Origin: Bacillus sp. RO1
GTDB taxonomy: Bacteria; Bacillota; Bacilli; Bacillales; Bacillaceae_I
Length of the DNA: 64,000 bases
Assembly (NCBI RefSeq): GCF_012524115.1
Contig: NZ_JAAZWB010000081.1
Location: forward strand, 62,001 to 126,000
Direction: 5' to 3'
Each line of letters begins with the position of its first letter. Position 1 is the stretch's first letter. Made by a program: the position numbers and the translations under genes. Shown piece after piece: positions 59,501-64,000 of the stretch. Under the pieces are notes generated by a model. The model saw nothing but the letters and a program-made list of their open reading frames with translations, did not search any database and was not told the DNA's origin.

Positions 59501-61833
59501 GCATCGTCATGGACCCAGAGCAATACGTACACGGGAAAGTGTTGAATGAAAAAGGCGAGCCTGTACGCCAAGCATATGTGTACCTCTATGAAGAAGGCGC
59601 AAGCTGGAGCTCTTATTGGGCGCGTACCGATGCAACTGGTTACTTCAAAGTAAGAAATGTCGAAGCTGACACTACCTATACGTTGAAGACAGAAGCATAC
59701 AACCAGCCGCAAGCAGTAAAAGAGGTAACTGCATCAACAGATGAATACACAATTATTCTAGAAAAACCGGCAACAGGTAGCTTTGCTGGAGAAGGAAACA
59801 GCATCTCCACGAACAAGCAAACCGTAACAGCTGGTTCTACCGTAGAATACAGAATCAACTACAAAAACAATGGCAATGCCAAAGCGGAAAATGTCAAAGT
59901 GGACTTCGCATTACCAGCAGGAGTGACCCTGATCGAAGAATCCATCCTAGCAAGTAAAAAAGATGGATCCACAATCGACAGAACGACAGTCACGCTTGCA
60001 GAAGTAAATGCAGGAGAAGCTGGCACAATCTCCTTTAAGGCAACAGTGGATGCAAGCTACCAGGCGGCAAACTTTGTCACGACAGCAAGCATCACAGCCG
60101 GAGAAAACCAAACGAACCTTTCCACGACGACAAGTGTGAACTTTGTCACCTTGACGGCACCTGAAGCAACTGCAACATCTACTGTAAAAGTATATGGAGC
60201 GGCAAAAGCAGGTTCAGAAGTGGAAATTTACGATGGAAATGTTTTAGTTGGCAAAACAACTGCACAAGGACGCTTCTGGTATGCAGATGTGCAGCTACAA
60301 ACAACAGCTGGCGTGGATAGCGAACACATCCTGACAGCCAAGGTGAAAAACGGCGAACAGACTGCTTACTCAAGCCCTGTCACCGTAAAATACATCCCAG
60401 CAATCCCAACCGTGAAAGATGTAACGATTGATGCAGGATGGAACCAAGATATCAAGCTAGATCCAAACACAGGCGTGGCAACATTCGCCATTGTAGAATT
60501 CACACCAATCGATGTGGAAATCGCCTTTGATATGGATATTGAAAAAGGCAAGATCCTTTTCCTTGGAGAAGAATATGCCCTAGAAAAATCAGGAGATGTG
60601 TACAAGACAAATATCCCTGGTACTTGGAGCTCCTATGGCGAGCAAATGTTTGAATTAGAATACACAGTAGGCGAAAATACAATCCGTCTGCCATTGATGG
60701 AAGTCATCGTGTTAATCGACCCATCCGGCTATGTGTTCGAAGGAAGCATGGACAACCGCTTATCCGGAGTAACAGCAGAAGTATTTGAACGCGACAGAAA
60801 CTTTGATGAAATTTGGAGATCTTGGAACGCAGCATTCTTCGGCGGCCAGGTGAACCCACAAATTACGGACAAAGACGGCCGCTATGGCTGGGATGTTCCA
60901 GAAGGATTCTGGAAGGTAGTATGGACAAAAGAAGGCTATCACACATACGAAAGCCGAATCGTCGAAGTACCGCCTGCAGAAACCGAGTTGAATGTACCAA
61001 TGGTGCGTAACTATGACCCTGTCCTAGAAACGATTACACCAACAGACTCCACGCATGATGTTGCCCTAGACAGCAGCGTCACAGTGGAATTTGATCGATT
61101 GATGAACGAAGAAAACATCCAAGACTACATTAAAGTGTTCAACACAAAGGATAATTCCGAAGTGGAAGGGACGTTCACATTAGAAGGCTACAATGGCTAC
61201 CGTGAAACAGCACCAAACTCCGGTTACTTTGAAGAAGACGAAAGCATCAAGCTTTCCAAAACTTTCGTATGGACACCAACAAATAGCTTGGAAGCAGGAA
61301 CAGAATACCGCGTAGAAGTATCTGCTCAACTAACTGACTACGACGGAAAAGTACTTGGAGAAACACAAACAAGCACGTTCCAAACAGTAGCAGCAGAAGA
61401 AGAGCCAGGTGACGGAACCGAAGAGCCAGGTGACGGAACGGAAGAGCCAGGCGATGGAACCGAAGAGCCAGGCGATGGAACCGAAGAGCCAGGCGACGGA
61501 ACAGAAGACCCAGGTGAGGGAACCGAAGAGCCAGGCGACGGAACAGAAGAGCCAGGTGACGGAACAGAAGAACCAGGTGACGAAACAGAAGAGCCAGGCG
61601 ACAGCAACGAACAACCAGGCACAACTCCTGGTAAAGACAAAGCACCTGCAAAAGATAAAGAAAAAGATAAAAACAAAGCGGACAAAGACGTGAAAAAGGA
61701 AGACAAAAAAGAGCAAAAAGGCTCCAAACTTCCAAACACAGCCACACCGCTATACAACTACCTATTGTTAGGAACACTCCTCACAATAGCAGGCGCAATC
61801 ATCTTCCTATTCAACAGAAGAAGAAACGCCTAA
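53533..61833 (+). CDS. Giant wall-anchored leucine-rich-repeat surface protein
   Basis: A 2766-residue exported protein. Signal peptide (1-30), Glu/Pro/Gln-rich linker (about 140-196), then five blocks of internalin-like LRR (about 197-376, 466-623, 720-896, 1077-1256, 1443-1620), each opening with a motif such as DANLEEAIRNSIGI and followed by one or two Fn3-like domains; Gly/Glu linkers join blocks. Then carboxypeptidase-regulatory-like repeats (about 1713-2083), a DUF11/SdrD-like domain (2087-2206), Ig-like domains and an SbsA-type Ig domain (2493-2619), a Glu-Pro-Gly-Asp-Gly-Thr repeat (2621-2696), a Lys-rich stretch, LPNTA at 2733-2737, a membrane helix and RRR. TTG start. Likely an adhesin; ligand unknown. 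Confidence 0.92.
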   Translation: MKAFSSKFINLIAIFTLVISLFSPAIARAETVTKEESEKTSLTILEAVETEEGTTLTFQAITPEGQTPTDFTLVKNGVEQNITPELLVEETLEGYTNRTYTYIDVTIVPEETIHYALSAISNETLLFSNTSLYEPKAQAVEEEPEQEEASEEPEEPVQEEPPAEEQEEPPTETEKENDESNEQVNQEQQESVDTQQQIVNIPDENLSNHLKLALDITTEDIYVSDMERLTQFTAMGSNITDLTGLEYAVNLEDLSIYNNNITDITPLENLTKLTYLDIEINNIHDITPLANLTQLETLWLSNNPVEDISTLSTLTNLQTLYLHGTSITNITVLSELDHLLYVSLYNTPELDKSEGSEASGIISELRNRGVDVSVGDFEENYVWINHEYSTEDSIRIYYAYAGEVYPVEYEIYLNDTLVTTTEDTAYLFTDLQPDTEYAIKVVAFHDDEELGTATATYSTRSLPSGDVIAFADSALEQAVKNSLGIGDRKVYQSDMDYLWFIEASYLELKDLSGLEYATNLEYLFLDGNEISDLTPLSELDSLVDLTVRYNQITDLSPLEGLNLEWLDVQNNPISDLSVLLTLDNLSYVNILNLGDLSYEEGSPEMAVVQELLDRGVDVYYQEEPYFVLELYTDEVTADSALVSWFIDSNVEAAYYQIYLNGDLLDTFSDQSSYLVEGLTEDRGYEIVLEAYDENSNHLATSGIIVYPSSGEGEGEGEPIPFEDANLEEAIRNSIGIHNRQITSGDLENAEYLNISGYEITSLEGLQFATNLKALNADHNNIKDVSPLAELTQLTDLVLWNNQIADISSLEKLTNLTFLDLDTNNISDITALKNMDKLEILWLKDNPVTDISLLLELPSLTDLYLEGIAVDFSEGTEGYDIIQTLMENGVNVSYSSGGYEPEFMGYINYTSPTSIGVDWMTTIPFEQIDRVELAVSGGEPITLGPEENYYEITGLEPNTTYTITFRLVTTDGMDYTHQLEASTTDQTNEFWMDLISMETTADSVQFSWETSVYAGFNIYLDDVLYGDTWDNTYQITGLTEGQEYKIRIDALDEAENILGDITFWVTPYGSGEGEGEGDPITIEDPNLENKIREVLNVYDRDLTTGDMEEIEMLDAGDLGIESLEGLQHAVNLAYLDVKFNDITDLTPLKDLTTLINLVIWGNSNITDITSLTNLTNLTYLDADETAISDLTPLKDMDNLETLYFSSTDVTDLSVLLELDSLTFVSMYAIPADLSEGTPAYQVIQTLIANGVAVFYDQMEAEKGISAMTAMVTQDSIAIEWWTTNIPTEEINHFEILIDDEEPIVLNADSTTYSFENLTPNTEYYIEVKLITTDGSEYAVYLYESTSYEPTLWLDLYAEQVTANSVQLVWDTYGDLTAHHYGIFVDGQLHGNTFDNFYTVDGLTSGTEYEIRVAALDREGNVMDQAYLYVTPNGEDDGAGEGDPITFEDNVLEEQIRFQLDIYGRQITTGDMEKLTTFYAPSMGITSLDGLQYAVNLEGLDVAHNQITDISPIAQLTNLTSIVIWDNNISDIASLELLTNVTYLDMDTNNISDITPLKGMQNLEALWLKDNPITDISVLLDLPSLMELYMTGIQVDFSQGSEGLEIVQALMDRGVMVHYDGQQETIEFYGYEYLLTETEIGLEWWTNLPTEEIERFEVTVDGGEPTVLSADTTSLLLKDLQPATTYQVVFTMFTQSGTEYTSTLEVTTMQTPENYKDVTLVARDSKSLTGVQGLYYAISGVDPATHNQYHYGYTNANGKLRDYNGPSGVHKLPVGTYEVTLYGHQDYVEDIFLVTITEDGDYITNPIELLVEKIEMETAEVQVKVTDKAGNPVTNLEYISLYSSKMVSQFGYDHGYYTDWSLTGENGVYSLGTLAASDDYNLSLQATDYKMHDEYNVTLLEGNNTLEVELSEGAKVTGKIVDANNNPLLGAYYYAYGNTSYAYGQTQSEGEMKLSGIAVEDMTLEINMPGYQTKQLSIKATDFDGETLNLGSIVMDPEQYVHGKVLNEKGEPVRQAYVYLYEEGASWSSYWARTDATGYFKVRNVEADTTYTLKTEAYNQPQAVKEVTASTDEYTIILEKPATGSFAGEGNSISTNKQTVTAGSTVEYRINYKNNGNAKAENVKVDFALPAGVTLIEESILASKKDGSTIDRTTVTLAEVNAGEAGTISFKATVDASYQAANFVTTASITAGENQTNLSTTTSVNFVTLTAPEATATSTVKVYGAAKAGSEVEIYDGNVLVGKTTAQGRFWYADVQLQTTAGVDSEHILTAKVKNGEQTAYSSPVTVKYIPAIPTVKDVTIDAGWNQDIKLDPNTGVATFAIVEFTPIDVEIAFDMDIEKGKILFLGEEYALEKSGDVYKTNIPGTWSSYGEQMFELEYTVGENTIRLPLMEVIVLIDPSGYVFEGSMDNRLSGVTAEVFERDRNFDEIWRSWNAAFFGGQVNPQITDKDGRYGWDVPEGFWKVVWTKEGYHTYESRIVEVPPAETELNVPMVRNYDPVLETITPTDSTHDVALDSSVTVEFDRLMNEENIQDYIKVFNTKDNSEVEGTFTLEGYNGYRETAPNSGYFEEDESIKLSKTFVWTPTNSLEAGTEYRVEVSAQLTDYDGKVLGETQTSTFQTVAAEEEPGDGTEEPGDGTEEPGDGTEEPGDGTEEPGDGTEDPGEGTEEPGDGTEEPGDGTEEPGDETEEPGDSNEQPGTTPGKDKAPAKDKEKDKNKADKDVKKEDKKEQKGSKLPNTATPLYNYLLLGTLLTIAGAIIFLFNRRRNA
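61407..61609 (+). repeat. In-frame 21-base tandem repeat (7-residue unit) in the wall-spanning stalk
   Basis: About ten units coding EEPGDGT with occasional EDPGEGT or EEPGDET. Units differ at synonymous sites, so it is not a recent expansion. The 21-base length reflects seven codons and is unrelated to the intergenic 21-bp arrays. Confidence 0.9.
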
Positions 61834-61844
61834 CCAAAACCAAG

Positions 61845-61870
61845 GCGGGGAACACCAACACGTTCCCCGC
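61845..61870 (+). terminator. Hairpin after the LRR gene
   Basis: GCGGGGAAC and GTTCCCCGC pair around an 8-base loop. The following TCCATAAAAAAGG lacks a T-run, so it may only attenuate into the next gene 25 bases on. Confidence 0.6.
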
Positions 61871-61895
61871 TCCATAAAAAAGGAGAACACAAATC

Positions 61896-62162
61896 ATGAC
61901 AAAAAAACTAACCAACCTACTACTGCTATCAGCCCTCATCCTAACACTATCAGCCTGCTCCAACGACTCCAAACAAACGGACGCCCAAGCTGAAACCCAA
62001 ACACAAACCACCCAAACAACCGAAGACCTACAAGCCCAAATCAAAGAACTAAAAATCGAAAACAGCAAACTAAAAACCGAAAACGCCAAACTCCTAAAAA
62101 AAATGCAACACCAACAAAAACAAACCCAAACAACCAAAAACACAACCAACAACAACAATTAA
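61896..62162 (+). CDS. Small coiled-coil lipoprotein
   Basis: An 88-residue predicted lipoprotein: signal KLTNLLLLSALILTLSAC with lipobox LSAC (Cys about 21), a Gln/Thr-rich spacer, a coiled coil (LQAQIKELKIENSKLKTENAKLLKK, leucines in a and d positions; written in two pieces of one helix) and a Gln/Thr/Asn tail. AAAAGGAG precedes the ATG. G is very scarce (about 20 of 267 bases by my count). It follows the LRR gene and may be read through from it. Confidence 0.8.
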   Translation: MTKKLTNLLLLSALILTLSACSNDSKQTDAQAETQTQTTQTTEDLQAQIKELKIENSKLKTENAKLLKKMQHQQKQTQTTKNTTNNNN

Positions 62163-62190
62163 CAAACAACAAAACGAAAAAGAAAAAACC

Positions 62191-62270
62191 TTTGGGGGTC
62201 TGACCCCCAAAAAAGAACCCAAAAAATAACAAAATCCCCCTCGCGGGGGTCTGACCCCGCCCCTAAGCTC
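62191..62270. repeat. REP-like double copy, right border of the inserted block
   Basis: GGGGGTCTGACCCCC, AAAAAATAACAAAATCC, CGCGGGGGTCTGACCCC and GCCCCTAAGCTCTTA, a direct repeat of the left-border block at 53291-53374. A degraded palindrome (GGGCTCTGAACCCC) lies at about 62309. Confidence 0.85.
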
Positions 62271-62443
62271 TTATCTCTTCTAAACAAAAGTCAAACCAAC
62301 ACCCCAAAGGGCTCTGAACCCCTCTTAAGCCCCAAAAACCTAGTCCTTTAACCTCAAATGCCTATGCCAACCCCTAAAAAGTTATAAACACCTCACGAAG
62401 GGTATATACATAACACAACCCTACAATTCGGAGGTGTCCCAAA

Positions 62444-62602
62444 TTGATCCAAAACCTAATCATAAAGTGGCACACAATCAGAGCAAGCTATCACGAGATC
62501 CTCATACAAGACTGCCTAGACGAAACCCTAAAACAATCCCTAATCAAAAAACGTAACTACCATAACCAACAACTTCAAAAATACACACAAATAAGCGCCT
62601 AA
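62444..62602 (+). CDS. Small protein of unknown function, stop inside terminator
   Basis: A 52-residue frame, TTG start with GGAGGTG seven bases upstream, mostly helical and charged (IKWHTIRASYHEILIQDC, then QSLIKKRNYHNQQLQKY). No membrane segment and no family recognised; the single Cys and Tyr-His pairs are the only distinctive points. The TAA stop lies at the tip of the 5' arm of the terminator. The clear ribosome site and dedicated terminator support a real gene between the inserted block and flhO. Confidence 0.65.
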   Translation: MIQNLIIKWHTIRASYHEILIQDCLDETLKQSLIKKRNYHNQQLQKYTQISA

Positions 62603-62618
62603 ACCAAGGCGCTTATTT
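62589..62618 (+). terminator. Terminator overlapping the stop of the small gene
   Basis: AAATAAGCGCCT and AGGCGCTTATTT are perfect 12-base arms around AAACCA; T-rich after. Confidence 0.85.
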
Positions 62619-62672
62619 CCTTTCCCCCAAACATTCACAAAATTACATATATCGACAATTCAAAATTTATAC

Positions 62673-62678
62673 TATAAT
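62673..62678 (+). promoter_or_regulatory. Candidate -10 of flhO
   Basis: TATAAT 51 bases before the flhO ATG; the best -35 (TCGACA) has only 15-base spacing, so the call is tentative. No sigma-D signature was found. Confidence 0.4.
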
Positions 62679-62728
62679 AGAAATTAGACAAATATGTACG
62701 TTATCAAAACCAAGAGGTGAACCCTATC

Positions 62729-63550
62729 ATGTTACGTGGATTCCACACAGCAACAGCAGGAATGCTCTCTCAACAACGCAGAATGGAAATGCTATCAAAT
62801 AACCTATCCAACGCCAACACACCAGGCTACAAAACAGACCAATCATCCCTAAGAGCATTCCCTGAACTACTGCTCAAAAAAATGGAGCAGGCAAGCATCC
62901 CGACAACCAAACCTATTTCATTCAACCAGAACCAAACCATCGGAGCTTTACATACAGGAGTTTACCTCCAGGAAACAGCACCAAAACACACCCAAGGCGA
63001 CCTGCGTCCAACTGGCAACCAAACAGACCTTGCCATCCTAAATCAAACACTACCTGAAGGAGCATCCATCTTCTTCACAGTCGAAAACCAGGACGGCACA
63101 CCAAGATACACAAGAAACGGTAACTTTGCCATCGACCAGCAAGGATATCTAACAACAAACAATGGCTTATTCGTCCTAGACGAAAACAACCAAAGAATTC
63201 AACTCCAATCCGACACGTTCCAACTACAACAAGACGGCACCATTCTGGAAAATGGTATTATCAACTCTAGGATCGGCATCGCCCTTGCACCAAACGCCAA
63301 TGGCCTCACACGAGATAATAACGGTCTATACAGACTGAATAATGGCGAAGCCTTACCGAATACCACGAACATACCAGGAACTGCTTTCCAGATCCTACAA
63401 GGCCATATCGAACGTTCAAACGTCGACACCGCCCAGACAATGGCAGACATGACCGCTGCCTTCCGAGCATTCGAAGCAAACCAAAAAGTCATCCAAGCTT
63501 ACGACATGAGTATGCAAAAAGCAGCCAACGAGATCGGACGAATCAACTAA
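62729..63550 (+). CDS. flhO: Flagellar hook-basal body rod protein FlhO
   Basis: A 273-residue FlgF/FlgG-family rod protein. MLRGFHTATAGMLSQQRRMEMLSNNLSNANTPGYKTDQ is the N-terminal flagellar rod signature, and the C-terminal helix NVDTAQTMADMTAAFRAFEANQKVIQAYDMSM closes the family fold. ATG at 62729 follows AGAGGTGA; an upstream GTG at 62717 lies in that site. Exported through the flagellar type III system and assembled in the distal rod. Followed by flhP after 24 bases. Confidence 0.95.
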   Translation: MLRGFHTATAGMLSQQRRMEMLSNNLSNANTPGYKTDQSSLRAFPELLLKKMEQASIPTTKPISFNQNQTIGALHTGVYLQETAPKHTQGDLRPTGNQTDLAILNQTLPEGASIFFTVENQDGTPRYTRNGNFAIDQQGYLTTNNGLFVLDENNQRIQLQSDTFQLQQDGTILENGIINSRIGIALAPNANGLTRDNNGLYRLNNGEALPNTTNIPGTAFQILQGHIERSNVDTAQTMADMTAAFRAFEANQKVIQAYDMSMQKAANEIGRIN

Positions 63551-63574
63551 CACATCCAGAAAGGAGGAACCTAA

Positions 63575-64000
63575 ATGAACAGAATTATGCTGAACGCAAC
63601 CAACACCATGAACCAGCTTCAAAAGCAGCTGGACACAATCGGCCATAATATCGCCAATGTAGACACGGTCGGCTACAAAAATCGCCAATCAAGCTTTCAA
63701 GAGCTATTGGTTCAACAAACCAACAACCAGACACTGAACCAATATGAAACAATAAGAAATACACCGACGGGAGTCCGTCTTTCATCTGGAGCAGGGCTTG
63801 CGCAAACAAAACTTAACCTCTCACAAGGTTCTTTAAAAACAACCGACCGTATGCTGGACTTTGCCCTAGCTAAAGAAGACCAATTCTTCACAGTGCAGGT
63901 AACGGAGAACGGAGCAACAAGTACCCAATTCACAAGAAATGGTGTATTCTATTTATCACCGATCAACAACACAGAAGTGATGCTCGTAACAGCAGAAGGT
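63575..64000 (+). CDS. flhP: Flagellar hook-basal body protein FlhP (partial)
   Basis: The frame is open from ATG 63575 to the window end (142 codons). MNRIMLNATNTMNQLQKQLDTIGHNIANVDTVGYKNRQ matches the N terminus of FlgG/FlhP rod proteins and AAGGAGG precedes the ATG. It follows flhO, as in B. subtilis flhOP. The C-terminal half is outside the window. Confidence 0.93.
   Translation, partial: MNRIMLNATNTMNQLQKQLDTIGHNIANVDTVGYKNRQSSFQELLVQQTNNQTLNQYETIRNTPTGVRLSSGAGLAQTKLNLSQGSLKTTDRMLDFALAKEDQFFTVQVTENGATSTQFTRNGVFYLSPINNTEVMLVTAEG

Noticed and set aside
61247-61777. Three overlapping reverse-strand frames at the end of the LRR gene
   Set aside because: They arise from the in-frame 21-base repeat and have repetitive, signal-free products.
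53204-62440. Prophage or integrative element origin of the LRR block
   Set aside because: No integrase, tRNA target, phage or conjugation genes; only REP direct repeats flank it.

Overview
The window looks like a chromosomal segment of a moderately AT-rich, endospore-forming, flagellated member of the Bacillaceae. The genus is not settled. Evidence: the gene order rpiB-ywlG-glyA-upp-atp, ywzB-ywmB-murA-spoIID-spoIIQ and spoIIID-mbl-flhO-flhP follows the Bacillus subtilis atp-to-flhOP region, with SpoIID, SpoIIQ, SpoIIID, Mbl and BsuPI homologues, TTG/GTG starts and strong AGGAGG ribosome sites. The ATP synthase c subunit has the neutralophile-type motif (Glu54 without the extra alkaliphile proline).

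Layout. 1-3730: end of a chemoreceptor gene, then rpiB, ywlG, glyA and upp. 3950-6265: a secreted Vpr-like subtilase. 6721-13974: nine-gene ATP synthase operon (atpZ, I, B, E, F, H, A, G, D, C; atpZ and atpI are both present). 14675-25607: an 11-subunit complex I operon (nuoABCDHIJKLMN) without the NADH-input genes nuoEFG; NuoC carries about 238 extra Ala/Lys-rich residues, and three copies of a structured ~135-bp repeat sit in or just after the operon. 25894-31046: ywzB, ywmB, murA, spoIID, spoIIQ (envelope and sporulation engulfment). 31501-35771: a REP-associated tyrosine transposase (RAYT), a YwrD-like gamma-glutamyltransferase, a split chromate transporter and pyroglutamyl peptidase. 35841-43137: a Ca2+-type P-ATPase, a lipoprotein, a GH73 cell-wall glucosaminidase with six SH3-like repeats, and a proline-rich secreted protein. 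43463-48540: a VC_2705-type sodium:solute symporter with its DUF4212 partner, a cNMP/CBS/DUF294 sensor protein and a DnaQ-like exonuclease. 48676-51206: acyltransferase, BsuPI-type inhibitor, lipoprotein. 51533-64000: spoIIID, mbl, an inserted block with a 2766-residue leucine-rich-repeat wall protein and a small lipoprotein, then flhO and the start of flhP.

Repeats are the most unusual feature. (1) A REP-like family built on the palindrome GGGGTCTGACCCC recurs in more than a dozen intergenic places; several copies serve as terminators, one lies just upstream of the RAYT gene that probably mobilises the family, and a double copy flanks the inserted LRR block on both sides. (2) Three short arrays, each with a different ~11-nt core but the same 20-21 bp register, lie between a terminator and the next promoter (upp/subtilase, atp/nuo, spoIIID/mbl). 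I do not recognise this class. (3) The ~135-bp repeat shows compensatory changes between its three copies.

How the genes fit together: nuo and atp form a respiratory and ATP-making block; murA, spoIID, spoIIQ, spoIIID and mbl concern wall synthesis and sporulation; the subtilase, glucosaminidase, proline-rich protein and LRR protein are accessory surface or secreted functions placed between the conserved blocks. No tRNA, rRNA, CRISPR array, prophage or classical insertion sequence with terminal repeats was seen.
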